A DNA stretch of 42,852 bases, taken from positions 1-42,852 of the forward strand of contig JAIQFZ010000026.1 in NCBI GenBank assembly GCA_020073015.1, written 5' to 3'. Shown here piece by piece: positions 1 to 8,792 of the stretch. The notes under the pieces were generated by a model. It saw only the letters and a program-made list of their open reading frames with translations. It did not search any database and was not told the DNA's origin. Both the position numbers and the translations under genes were made by a program. This stretch comes from Terriglobia bacterium. Lineage in GTDB: Bacteria > Acidobacteriota > Terriglobia > Terriglobales > Acidobacteriaceae. Position 1 is the first letter of the stretch, and each line of letters opens with the position of its first letter.

Positions 1-2
1 TC

Positions 3-125
3 GGCACCTACATCGACCGCCACAACGAAAGCCCGAAACCGTTTATCTGGACCGCCAGCGCTGCCGACATCCTGGAAAAAGTGAAACGCGCTCGCCGCAC
101 CCTCAATAAACGTCAATCTGCATGA
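3..125 (+). CDS. IS630-type transposase, C-terminal fragment
   Basis: Forty codons open at the window edge and end at TGA 123-125. The peptide (starts GTYIDRHNESPKPFIW, ends with a basic KRARRTLNKRQSA tail) looks like the C-terminus of IS630/Tc1-type DDE transposases. The N-terminal catalytic part lies outside the window. The stop is only four bases from the last codon of the converging TrlF-type gene, so the element's end must fall at about 126-140. IS630 elements insert at TA dinucleotides and TA steps are present there, but I could not define the terminal inverted repeat. Confidence 0.7.
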   Translation, partial: GTYIDRHNESPKPFIWTASAADILEKVKRARRTLNKRQSA

Positions 126-129
126 CGCA

Positions 130-1809
130 CTACACTAGCTTCTTGAGCTCGTCGCTGTTCTCCGTTGGCAAACTTGGAGGGGTTTTCAGAAGGAGTACTA
201 ATTGGCCTTGTCTTCGCTTCAATTCAAGCTCTTTTTGAGGTTTAAGTACCAGCCGAGCGCTCGCGTCTGCAATGCTTTGATTGAGCGCCTTGATCGTCCT
301 CACTAGTCGTTCCCGTTTTGCCTCGGTTGCTTGGCCAGCAGCCCTCCGGAGCTCTTGAAAATTCGACGCCTGTAGCCTGCCCGTGCTCTTGTTTCGCTCG
401 TAAATCACTTTCTCAATCTCTGTCTCCAACTCCTGGGTGTTTTCTGGAGCGCATAGCCACTCCACAAATTTTTGCGGCAGGTATTTGACCTTTTCCTCAG
501 CCCCTGCGCTACGCAAGTTAGTAGGGAGCAACACGGCATCCGGCTCACCGTTTCTCCAGGTTAGAGTCACGGTGGCACCGACTACAGGATTGGGGTTGGC
601 GGCCGATTTCCTAGCCGCCTTGTACAGGAACGTGTCCTCCAAACCTGCAGTGGCACGGAAAAGGCCGGCGCCCCCAGCGAATGCGATCACTTCCGCGAGC
701 GCACTCTTTCCTGACCCCCGCGGCCCGATGATTGAAACCAAGTCCTCATTCAACGGCACAGTAACGTTGCCGAACCAGTCGGGTGCTCCACTGACGATGA
801 CGCTTTCAATTACCTGATAGTCATTCTTCAAGACCGCAGGTTTTTCGCCTATGTAGACGCGATCTTCCGGCTCGTAAAGAATCTGCCTTAGCCCCTCGAA
901 CGTAAGCTCCGACTTTATCCAGCAAAACTTGTTTTCAGCAGGCTTGCCGATGCCGACGATTGTGTGCGCGTCTGAACCATGAACGCACGGTTTGAGACTC
1001 TTGAATTCGGCAATGAATTCATCTTTGCTGGCCGATTTCAGACCTGCCGCCCATCGGATCGTGTTGGCATTTCCGGAAAATATCGCGCCGCAGCCTTGGA
1101 GAAGCAACTTCCGTGTCAGGTGGTCCTGGCCATCCCAGTCGAGCAGGCTCAAGTGTTCTTCCGGAAGAACAATCAAGTACTTCCCTTTAAAAATAAGTTC
1201 CTTGGCGGTTAGTACGTCCTTGATGCGGCTCGGTGAGACCGTTGCACAGGTACACCCGATTTCGAAATCGGAGCGGCCATCATTGAAACTCGCATGCTCT
1301 TTCTTGAGCCTTGCACCAAGGAGCGAGAGATTTTCTTGTCTGATGCTCAGGCTTAACTCGGTCCGTTGCGGATCACCTTTCCAGGCAAACTTGAGGTCTT
1401 GGAGAAAATGCTCTTCGATCTGTTCTGGCGTTACGGCGTTTGAAAAGATGACGTGATAGTTAAGCCGTCGTTTTCCTTTCGATGTATCGATAGCTCGATC
1501 TAGCCTAAATTCAATATTGGGTAAGATCAGATCGATCTTTTCGAGACGGCCCTTCTTTTTAAACTCGATAACTTTCTTGTAGCCATCGATGCTGAAGTAG
1601 TCAGTTATTGCAACAGCTGACACATCTTGGAGCGCCTCCAACCCCGCGATATACGCCTCCCAATCGGGCTCGCCGCCAGGAAGCTTCGGAAACTGGTTGC
1701 TCAGGGCGGACGCCGGGCTATGGATGTGGAGGTCCCACCTGTGCCACTCGGATCCCCTCGATAGCGACGACGGCATATTCGGCTGCGGAGTTGCGGACGT
1801 TGTAGACAT
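130..1809 (-). CDS. TrlF-type PHP domain + AAA-like ATPase, 3'-truncated
   Basis: The N-terminus is a PHP-type metal-binding domain: DLHIHSPAS near residues 26-34 and a second metal motif HGSDAH near 277-282. A Walker A motif GPRGSGKS follows at 362-369, within an SMC/OLD-like ATPase. The predicted coiled coil begins after residue 460, and the protein stops at 559. Family members are usually several hundred residues longer and should carry the Walker B half. The stop codon lies at the junction with the IS630-type transposase, so the gene is almost certainly truncated by that insertion. PHP-ATPase proteins of this kind are often found in mobile or defence islands. The truncated product probably cannot hydrolyse ATP. 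Start chosen at the first ATG; its Shine-Dalgarno is weak. Confidence 0.72.
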   Translation of the reverse strand: MSTTSATPQPNMPSSLSRGSEWHRWDLHIHSPASALSNQFPKLPGGEPDWEAYIAGLEALQDVSAVAITDYFSIDGYKKVIEFKKKGRLEKIDLILPNIEFRLDRAIDTSKGKRRLNYHVIFSNAVTPEQIEEHFLQDLKFAWKGDPQRTELSLSIRQENLSLLGARLKKEHASFNDGRSDFEIGCTCATVSPSRIKDVLTAKELIFKGKYLIVLPEEHLSLLDWDGQDHLTRKLLLQGCGAIFSGNANTIRWAAGLKSASKDEFIAEFKSLKPCVHGSDAHTIVGIGKPAENKFCWIKSELTFEGLRQILYEPEDRVYIGEKPAVLKNDYQVIESVIVSGAPDWFGNVTVPLNEDLVSIIGPRGSGKSALAEVIAFAGGAGLFRATAGLEDTFLYKAARKSAANPNPVVGATVTLTWRNGEPDAVLLPTNLRSAGAEEKVKYLPQKFVEWLCAPENTQELETEIEKVIYERNKSTGRLQASNFQELRRAAGQATEAKRERLVRTIKALNQSIADASARLVLKPQKELELKRRQGQLVLLLKTPPSLPTENSDELKKLV

Positions 1810-2070
1810 ATTCTTAATTTGGGCACAACCGGGCCCAATGGAAAAAGGGCCACGGGTATCCCCGTGACCCCCTCGGTCGGAACCATTACTACTCTCTTGA
1901 ACTAGGTCTTCCTAGACCACTTTGGTGCTAGTTGGGTCGGGCGGGTGAAAGACGTTGCGGAAAAAATCGTGGAGGGCACAAAGAGCACACCTCGGGCGCT
2001 AGCAAAATAAGTCGTCGCGTCGAAAGGCAAGTTCAGGGTGACCGGCCAAGCACGAGGTCAGTATCACGGT

Positions 2071-2076
2071 TATAAT
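2071..2076 (+). promoter_or_regulatory. Candidate -10 box of the exported thioredoxin gene
   Basis: A perfect TATAAT lies 20 bases before the ATG at 2096. No convincing -35 box is seen at the usual distance. The implied leader is short, with only a weak G-rich stretch before the start codon. Confidence 0.4.
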
Positions 2077-2095
2077 CCCGGCGGGGTCCACTCGA

Positions 2096-2947
2096 ATGAT
2101 CAACCGCGCTCTGGTAGGGTTCGTGCTTCTGCTTGCAATCCCCTCGGTGACGCAGGCCCAACCGGCTGCGTTTGATGGGGTCAATCAGTGGAAGGGGTCA
2201 CTGGCGTCGTCCGATATAACTTCGCTCAAGAGCGTGTACTCGACGGACCCGCCGGCGAGGTTCATTGCCAAAGGGCAAAAGCCGGTGCCCGACATCTCTC
2301 CTGAGACCGATTTCTGGCACAACCTGGTTTCTTCCGGCATGACCAACTTTGAGGTCAACACCGTCGAAGAACAAGACCAGCAGGGGCTCCATCTCGTGAC
2401 CCTGGCAGTTTCCATGAAGATGAAAACGGCCAACGGTCCGCGCACCCGCTACGTGACCGAGCAGCAAGCGTGGCAACGGCAGGATGAGGTGTGGCGCATC
2501 GTGATCGCAGCGCATTCCGATGTGGTCAAAATGCGCCCCGCTCTGAAGCCGAATCCGAATCTCTACAACAAAGACGCGGACGCGAGAGCCGACATCAAGG
2601 AAGCCGTGGCCAGGGCCGGGAAGGATCATCAGCGGGTGATCCTGGTCTTCGGCGGAAATTGGTGCTACGACTGCCACGTGCTGGACCAGGCGTTTCATCA
2701 GGACGATGTCGCTCCCATCGTGGAAAAGAATTTCCAGGTGGTGCATGTGGACATCGGCGAGGACGGCAAGAAGAACAACGATGTGGCTGCGGAATATAAG
2801 ACTCCGCTCAACAAAGGTGTGCCGGCGCTGGCCATTCTCGGGCCGGACGGCAAGCTGCTCTACTCGCAGCAGAATGGCGAGTGGGAGTCCGCGCGCTCGC
2901 TTGATCCCGACGACGTGATTGCATTTCTGAACAAGTGGAAGCCCTAG
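2096..2947 (+). CDS. Exported thioredoxin-like protein
   Basis: This 283-residue protein starts with a signal peptide (hydrophobic residues 5-20, AQA-like cleavage site near 22). Residues 30-145 form an alpha+beta domain of the SnoaL/DUF4440 type, although that assignment is loose. Residues 160-283 are a thioredoxin fold with the redox motif WCYDC at 189-193, the GNWC context of periplasmic thioredoxin_7-like proteins, and the conserved cis-Pro in GVPAL. It probably reduces or isomerises disulfides in the periplasm. It appears monocistronic, with the divergent TrlF-type gene upstream and repeats downstream. The thioredoxin call is firm; the N-terminal domain call is tentative. Confidence 0.85.
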   Translation: MINRALVGFVLLLAIPSVTQAQPAAFDGVNQWKGSLASSDITSLKSVYSTDPPARFIAKGQKPVPDISPETDFWHNLVSSGMTNFEVNTVEEQDQQGLHLVTLAVSMKMKTANGPRTRYVTEQQAWQRQDEVWRIVIAAHSDVVKMRPALKPNPNLYNKDADARADIKEAVARAGKDHQRVILVFGGNWCYDCHVLDQAFHQDDVAPIVEKNFQVVHVDIGEDGKKNNDVAAEYKTPLNKGVPALAILGPDGKLLYSQQNGEWESARSLDPDDVIAFLNKWKP

Positions 2948-3311
2948 GGCTGATGTTGGGAGCGGGGAGAATTCCGCTCACGCGTCCTTGCTAACGGAGA
3001 AGAACGCAGGGTCCCTCGACTCCGCAGGAACTTCACTTCGTGAAGTTCTGCTGCGCTCGGGATGACAAAGGGGTGGATTGATCCAAAAAATAGATGGAGG
3101 CGCGCGCGGGCACGTGGGTGCCGGGCTCTTCCAAAAGACCGGGGGGAGAGGGCCCCCCCGACAATGCTAACTGGTTAATACATCCGGAGTAAATGGGCAG
3201 GAATCGACGCAATCGCTGCGGCGCTTCGCTCCCCTGGACGGGCGAGGGCGCCCGTCCCTCCATCATCGGGATAAAAGCGGCGCGGACAGGAATGTCCGCG
3301 CCACACAGACT
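2948..3311. repeat. Repeat-filled gap between thioredoxin and GH13 genes
   Basis: No gene is seen. The gap holds an inverted repeat around 3026-3046 (acttcacttcgtgaagt), a family B element at 3214-3262 (gctgcggcgcttcgct, then ggacgggcgagggcgcccgtcc) and a family A palindrome at 3281-3306 (cgcggacaggaatgtccgcg plus ccacac). The same elements recur elsewhere in the window. Confidence 0.75.
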
Positions 3312-6300
3312 TTATGGTCCGCAGGGGGCGACGTTGCGCCAGTTGGGGACCGTGTCGTTTGCGGTTTGATTGCCGGTGGTTCCGTACGTCAAGGTTAGTT
3401 GGCGGTTGGCGATCTCGTCGCAGACCGCGCCTTTCTCGACGTAATCCCAGGAACCGAGTGTGTATTTGTACTGGAGCTGGACACCTTCGTTGCCGGTCAG
3501 GGTGATGGTCCAGTGCGTGCCGTCTACTTTCGCCAGGGCGGTGGCGCCCGGATCCCACTGCGGGAGGCCGCCGTCCAGCAGGTCGAGCGTGCCGGCGATG
3601 TGGACGGAGAATCCGGTGCTGTCGGTGGTCGCGGGCACGGTTACGTTGAAGGTCAGGTTCACCTTGCGCAACTTGGCCACTCCACTGACTTCATTGGAAA
3701 GGCCGGAGCGGTTGTAGGACTGATCAATCGCTCGCACCACATAGAAGTAGGTGGCGTTGGCGATGACGGCCGCATCGGTGTAGGCGTTGTTGGTGGTGGT
3801 GGCGATGATCGTGTAGGGGCCGCCGCTGGTGCCGCCGCGCAGGACTTCGTATCCGTACAGCGTGGGATCGCCGGTGACCGCGTCCCAGGCGATCGCGATG
3901 TTGGCTACGCTGCTCGACACGACACGCAGGTTCGCGGGCGCTGCCGGCGGTGTTGTATCACTGCTGGCGACTACCGTCATCTTGCCGGGATTTGCTAGGG
4001 CGGATCCAGTGGCGGGGCCCGATAGGTCGGCGTAGAGCCAGTTGCGTCCGTTGGTGGTGGTGTAGCGATAGGCGTAGTCGAAGGCGCCGGTGGCGGAGGG
4101 CAACAGGCTGCCTACGAACTCGTCGTTGTTGCCTGCATCGGCGTTGAAGGCGGTATCCAGCCATAGCCAGGCGGGGCTGTCGGCGTTGGTGCCGCTGGGA
4201 CCGAATCCTACCTGGGCACGAAGGCCGGGCGCGGGGCCGGGCTGGTTGGTGACGCCGTCGATCCAAACCTGGCCGTAAATGTTGGGCGTGCGATTTACTA
4301 CGCTGATGGTTTGCGTAATCGTGGGAGGCCATTGCAAGTTGGCCCAGCCGATGGTGAGGTGGGGAATGCCGCTGACTTCGTTCGACGCGTTGCTTTCGTT
4401 GCCGTCCTTGTCGACCGCTTTCACAACGAAGTAGTAGGGGGTGGCATTCGTCAGGCCCGTGGGGGAGAAGCTGGTGCCCTTAATCAGAGACGAATTGGCT
4501 TTCAGGTAGCCACCCCCGCTTACCACGCTGGTGTACACGTTGTAGGCAGCGGCGCGCATAGTGCGATTCCAGGACAACGCAACCTGCCCGGCTGATTCCT
4601 TGGTCACTTTCAAGCCGGTCGGCGGGGCGGGAGGAATTAGATCCACCGGGCCGGTTGTCATTAGGATTGCGCTCTCTGGATTGAGCGTTGCCTGGAGAGT
4701 GCCGCCGGTCGTTGAGAAGGTTGTTCCGGCGGTATTTTGAACCGCAATGAGGCCGGTGAATTGCAGGCCGTCGTGCAGATAGCCATCCACGGGGACATTG
4801 ACGGTTTGCGCTTGCTGGCTGCGATTGAGAAGAAGGATCGCTCCCTGTCTCGCGGCCTTGCGGCCGAAGGCTACCGTTTCGTTGGTGTCGTTGACTTGTA
4901 ACATGCGGAAGTCACCAGCAGTCAGGGCGACGTTGTTCTTGCGGGCAGCGATCAGCGAGCGGTAGTGATCGCGCAGGTTGTGGTCGGCGGAGTTCCAGGG
5001 GTAGGTGCGGCGATCGTCGGGATCGTCGGCGCCGGTTAGTCCTACTTCGTCGCCGTAGTAAATGGTGGGAGCACCGGGCAGGGCGAATTGGATTATTGAT
5101 GCCAGCTGAACCCTTAGCTTGCCCTCGGCCAGGTTGGCGGAGTTAAATTCCTTGTCGGCGCGCGTGTCGGTGCCTGGGGTCAGGACCCAGAGCAGGCGAG
5201 CGGTGTCGTGGCTGTCGAGCAGGTTCATCATCGAGAAGTAGGCCGGGTCGGGATAATCCTCGCGGATGGACTGCAGGCGCGCGGCAAATTCAGAAGGCAG
5301 GAGCTTGCGGCCGCTGTCGGCGAAACCCTTGGCGTCGAAATTCTGCGGCGCGAGCAATCCGAGCACGGCGTCGCGCAAGCGGTAGTTCATGGTTGCATCG
5401 GCCCGATCGCCGCGCAGGAAACGCAACAGCGTGGTGTCTTTCTGCCAGAGTTCACTGATGATCAGGGCATCCTTCCGGGTCTGTTTCGTAACCTGGCGGA
5501 AGGTTTCCCAGTAGCCGTTGGGGAACGAGGGGTCGCCCATGACGTCGAGGCGCCAACCCGATGCGCCCTGACGCAGCCAGTAGCGCGTGATGCTGTTCCA
5601 ATCCGTAAGGAAGTAGCGTTGAACGGCAGGCAGGGTTTTGGTGATCACCGGCAAGCTGTCGAAGCCCGCCCATCCGTTGTAGTAGGTATCGGTGCCACCC
5701 GACACGGAGGGAGCACAAACCGACGGCTCGAAGGGAGAGGGTGGCCGGAACGTGAACCAGGGGCGGAACGGCGACGATGCCGATTCGCACGCGCCGGGCG
5801 TATGGAAATGGTGATAACGGTCGAAGAACGGGCTGTCGGAGGAGAGATGGTTGAACACGCCGTCGAGAATGATCCGGATGTTCTCGTACTCGGCGTGTTT
5901 GGACAGATTCTCCCAATCTTTTTGCGTTCCAAAATAGGGACTGATTTTCGAGTAATCGCGAGTGTCGTACCCGTGGTTTGAGGCGGCATCGAAAATAGGG
6001 TTGAAGTAGAGCGTGTTGACGCCCAGCCAGCTCAGGTAATCCATTTCCTGGTCAACGCCCTTCAGATCACCACCGAAATAGTCGCGACTGCGCGCTTGCT
6101 CGACGTTGCCGCTGCCCGGTGAGCTGAAGCGCCACGGACAATTGGTTGCCGCGTCGGCGTAATTGCGACAATAACCTTCCGGCAGAGTTCCCCAAGGCAG
6201 CGCGATGACCGGGTCGTTGTAGCGGAAGTCGCCGGTGTGCGGGTCATTGTTATGGCGGCCATTCCGGAAGCGATCCGGGAACACCTGATAGATGACCGCG

Positions 6301-7454
6301 TTTTTTGCCCAACTCGCGCTCTTGAATGCCGGGTCGTAGAACATGAGCGCATAACTGTTATCCGCAACGCTGGCGCTCGCGGAGCCAAGTCCGCCATCGA
6401 GGGCCGGAGTGTTGTCGGCGTAGTAGGCGGTATCACTTCCGTCGCTCACGATGAAGCGGTACCAGAAGTTATTCGGGACATCGGACTTGACGGTGGTTTC
6501 CCAATAGTCGCAGGTGTGGCTGCCGAGGCCGTCCTGGTAGCAGGGGACGTCGCTGGCCGCAATCTGCATCGGAATCAGTTGTTCGGCGGCCGCATTCACG
6601 TCATAGTTGCGCAGCATGACGCCGGTCACGTCGTCGTGATAAGTGCGGAAGCGGATCTTGACCGCAGTGCCGGCCGGAACAGCGCCACCCGAAGCGCGAT
6701 ACAGGGTGTCACGAGAGTCATGGCGCAAGCCGTCCCATTCCACGTGGTTGTCGTGCGCGGGAGTGCCGCCAGTAATCGTGAGAATGTGGCTCGACGGGTC
6801 GTAGGTGAACGTGATCTGCGCGGAGGCGCCTTGCACCTTGAAAGGAATGTTCGGCCCGTTCTGTACACCGTTGGCGCCGTAATTCACGTCCCAAGACTCA
6901 TTGATCGCCACCTTAGCTTCGTAACTGCCTTGAGGGATCGTGGCCGTAAAGCTGTAGGTGCCGCTGCCACTCGGGTCTTGCAGCCAGGAGCGGAGGCAGC
7001 CCGGGTCCCAATCGCCGGAGCAGCCGATTTCCGACTGAAAACTCCCCGGCACGGTGGCGATTACGCTGTTCACGTTGTCGGTAATCCAGTGGCTTTTGTT
7101 GTCGAAGTAGAACTTCACCGCAGCGGGTGCCGCCAGGGCGAGCGGGATGTTCGCACCCCCGGGAGTCGCGTGCAGACCATAGTTCACGTTCCAATTGCCG
7201 TCCAGCGCGGCTTTGTATTCGTAGTTACCGGCAGGCACAGTGAACGTTTGTTGCCAGACGTCATCGTTGGCGTCATAACTCAGGAAGGTGGCCGCGCATG
7301 AAGGATCCCAGTCGCCAGCGCATCCCAGTTCCGATTGCAGACTACCGGCAATGGTGACTGAGGTTTGTGCCTGAAGACCTTGGGTGAGTGACAGGACCAC
7401 GAGAACCACGAGAATTACGAGCAGGGCCGATGGGATGAAACGAAGAGATTTCAT
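3312..7454 (-). CDS. Secreted multidomain GH13 alpha-glucan hydrolase (amylopullulanase-like)
   Basis: I start it at the ATG complementary to 7452-7454, not at the upstream ATG: it is preceded by a good GGAGG and begins directly with a signal peptide (MKSLRFIPSALL...GLQAQ). The 1380 residues contain two X25-like starch-binding modules (about 31-125 and 132-228, each with GDWDP and WxVNYG), a CBM34-like domain (about 236-370), and a GH13 barrel. Barrel motifs are DGVFNH 531-536, GWRLD with nucleophile D637, SELW with acid/base E668, and SHD with D750. Two fibronectin III domains flank a carbohydrate-associated module, and a CBM20-like domain ends the protein. All catalytic residues are present. 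It likely degrades starch, pullulan or glycogen outside the cell. Confidence 0.88.
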   Translation of the reverse strand: MKSLRFIPSALLVILVVLVVLSLTQGLQAQTSVTIAGSLQSELGCAGDWDPSCAATFLSYDANDDVWQQTFTVPAGNYEYKAALDGNWNVNYGLHATPGGANIPLALAAPAAVKFYFDNKSHWITDNVNSVIATVPGSFQSEIGCSGDWDPGCLRSWLQDPSGSGTYSFTATIPQGSYEAKVAINESWDVNYGANGVQNGPNIPFKVQGASAQITFTYDPSSHILTITGGTPAHDNHVEWDGLRHDSRDTLYRASGGAVPAGTAVKIRFRTYHDDVTGVMLRNYDVNAAAEQLIPMQIAASDVPCYQDGLGSHTCDYWETTVKSDVPNNFWYRFIVSDGSDTAYYADNTPALDGGLGSASASVADNSYALMFYDPAFKSASWAKNAVIYQVFPDRFRNGRHNNDPHTGDFRYNDPVIALPWGTLPEGYCRNYADAATNCPWRFSSPGSGNVEQARSRDYFGGDLKGVDQEMDYLSWLGVNTLYFNPIFDAASNHGYDTRDYSKISPYFGTQKDWENLSKHAEYENIRIILDGVFNHLSSDSPFFDRYHHFHTPGACESASSPFRPWFTFRPPSPFEPSVCAPSVSGGTDTYYNGWAGFDSLPVITKTLPAVQRYFLTDWNSITRYWLRQGASGWRLDVMGDPSFPNGYWETFRQVTKQTRKDALIISELWQKDTTLLRFLRGDRADATMNYRLRDAVLGLLAPQNFDAKGFADSGRKLLPSEFAARLQSIREDYPDPAYFSMMNLLDSHDTARLLWVLTPGTDTRADKEFNSANLAEGKLRVQLASIIQFALPGAPTIYYGDEVGLTGADDPDDRRTYPWNSADHNLRDHYRSLIAARKNNVALTAGDFRMLQVNDTNETVAFGRKAARQGAILLLNRSQQAQTVNVPVDGYLHDGLQFTGLIAVQNTAGTTFSTTGGTLQATLNPESAILMTTGPVDLIPPAPPTGLKVTKESAGQVALSWNRTMRAAAYNVYTSVVSGGGYLKANSSLIKGTSFSPTGLTNATPYYFVVKAVDKDGNESNASNEVSGIPHLTIGWANLQWPPTITQTISVVNRTPNIYGQVWIDGVTNQPGPAPGLRAQVGFGPSGTNADSPAWLWLDTAFNADAGNNDEFVGSLLPSATGAFDYAYRYTTTNGRNWLYADLSGPATGSALANPGKMTVVASSDTTPPAAPANLRVVSSSVANIAIAWDAVTGDPTLYGYEVLRGGTSGGPYTIIATTTNNAYTDAAVIANATYFYVVRAIDQSYNRSGLSNEVSGVAKLRKVNLTFNVTVPATTDSTGFSVHIAGTLDLLDGGLPQWDPGATALAKVDGTHWTITLTGNEGVQLQYKYTLGSWDYVEKGAVCDEIANRQLTLTYGTTGNQTANDTVPNWRNVAPCGP

Positions 7455-8147
7455 GAAACTCCTCCAACGCCGCGTAAGCGAGTCTACGCCAACGGGAGTG
7501 TCTGTCAACAGAGCGGGCGGGTGGGCGGGGGCTAGTTTAGGATTCAGCGCCTTGTGATCGATCCGGTGTCCAGGCCGACTCCCCGGCTAGTGGGTTGCTC
7601 CTAATGTCCCGCTCCTTGCGGTTTCTGCCAGGGCTGGAAGAGTGTGCGTGAGAACTTCAGTCGTCCCTCGGAGGCACGACTGAATCGTACACGCCATCAC
7701 GGAGTGTCGTAGCTGCTCTTTCGCCCCTCCGGGGCTCGCTCATTTTCAATTTGGAACCCACAGCTGACGCTGTGGGCTGTATTCTTACGCCGCTTCGCGG
7801 CTAAGATCAGCGGCTCCGCTCTACTCTTTCGCATCGCGACGAGCTATGACACAGACTCCTCCGGGACTTACTGATTGCTCCACGTTTCCCCGGCGCTGAA
7901 GCGCCGGGCTATTGGCAGACGCCCCTCCGGGGCTGTCTTCTGGCGTACTTTGTTCCACTTGGTTGCGCGAAGACGAGTTCTCACGCACACACTGGAAGGC
8001 CTGCTCCACCCAAGAGCCCTGACCTCAGGATTGCTCAGGCCACAAGCGCTGCGGAGCTTCGCTCCGCTGGACAGCCGACCACCCGGCGGGGCGGCTGTCC
8101 CTACGCGAGCTGTGGGATATGCTAGGTTGGCAGAATGGAGGAGGCTC
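7455..8147. repeat. Gene-free stretch with long repeat E and family B element
   Basis: No gene is supported. The interval 7857-7990 is one copy of a roughly 130-base repeat (hairpin gcgctgaagcgc, then gcccctccggggc, then ttggttgcgc); its partner is at 21781-21908. A family B element lies at 8047-8105 (gctgcggagcttcgctccgc, then ggacagccgac...gcggctgtcc). The long upstream extension of the next reading frame runs through these repeats and is not coding. Confidence 0.7.
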
Positions 8148-8636
8148 GTGTCGCAAGTTGCCAGACGTTGGTTGGTGCTGATTGTGGTTCTCGTCCTGTC
8201 GGCGGTGATCTTGCCGGCGGCTTCGGGGCAGGCTTTGCCTGGATCTCACGCTCCCGATAGGTTGACTCGGGCTGCGGATAAAACCTTTCGAGAAGGCCTG
8301 CATGGGAAGTTACCGCCTCATCTTTCCACGCTGCTGGGTATTTCCCAGGAAGAAGAGTGTCTCGTCATGCAAAGTGTGGTGCGGACCGGAAAGGTCGTGC
8401 AGGGGTTTGACGTCTCGATGACTAACCGGGATGACATTGTTCTTTTTGTTGTGGATGAGACTACGAACGACCAAACCCTCTATCTCACTTCGACGGAAGG
8501 CAGGCTGCGGAGAGTGGTATCGGTTAAGGCGGGCGTGGGCGGGGTTTCGCGGATTACGGAAACAAACAAGAAGGCGTTCGAGAAGGAAAAACGGTTTTGG
8601 GTGGATCGCCTGGCCCCGGTCGGCGCGTCACAGTAA
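8148..8636 (+). CDS. Exported protein of unknown function
   Basis: I start it at GTG 8148-8150, six bases after a strong GGAGGAG, which gives 162 residues with a clean signal peptide (VARRWLVLIVVLVLSAVILPAASGQ). The reading frame is open a further 91 codons upstream, but that part lies in intergenic repeats. The mature part has one Cys (EEECLVMQSVV) and a pattern of short beta strands (QGFDVSMTNRDDIVLFVVDE...LYLTSTEGRLRRVVSV), suggesting a small periplasmic beta domain. I recognise no family. Confidence 0.7.
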   Translation: MSQVARRWLVLIVVLVLSAVILPAASGQALPGSHAPDRLTRAADKTFREGLHGKLPPHLSTLLGISQEEECLVMQSVVRTGKVVQGFDVSMTNRDDIVLFVVDETTNDQTLYLTSTEGRLRRVVSVKAGVGGVSRITETNKKAFEKEKRFWVDRLAPVGASQ

Positions 8637-8642
8637 GACAAT

Positions 8643-8731
8643 CGCTGCGGAGCTTCGCTCGGCTGGACGGCCGACCATCCAGCAAGAAGCGTGCTGGCTG
8701 AGGACGCCGGCGGGGGCGGCCGTCCCCCCGC
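8643..8731. repeat. Family B dispersed repeat
   Basis: The copy has the hallmark gctgcggagcttcgctcggctggac, followed by an interrupted inverted repeat gacggccgac ... ggcggccgtcc. It lies between converging genes, directly before the family A copy at 8764. Confidence 0.6.
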
Positions 8732-8763
8732 GAAACTGGGCGTCCGAGCATCAAGTCGTCATC

Positions 8764-8789
8764 CGCGGACAGGAGTGTCCGCGCCACAC
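8764..8789. repeat. Family A palindromic repeat (REP-like)
   Basis: The element cgcggacaggagtgtccgcg plus ccacac forms an 8-bp stem (cgcggaca/tgtccgcg) around a four-base loop. It sits between two converging genes. Confidence 0.7.
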
Positions 8790-8792
8790 GGA

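Noticed and set aside
6237-7301. 354-codon frame on the + strand
   Set aside because: It is the complementary shadow of the GH13 gene, lacks a ribosome site and shows no family motif.
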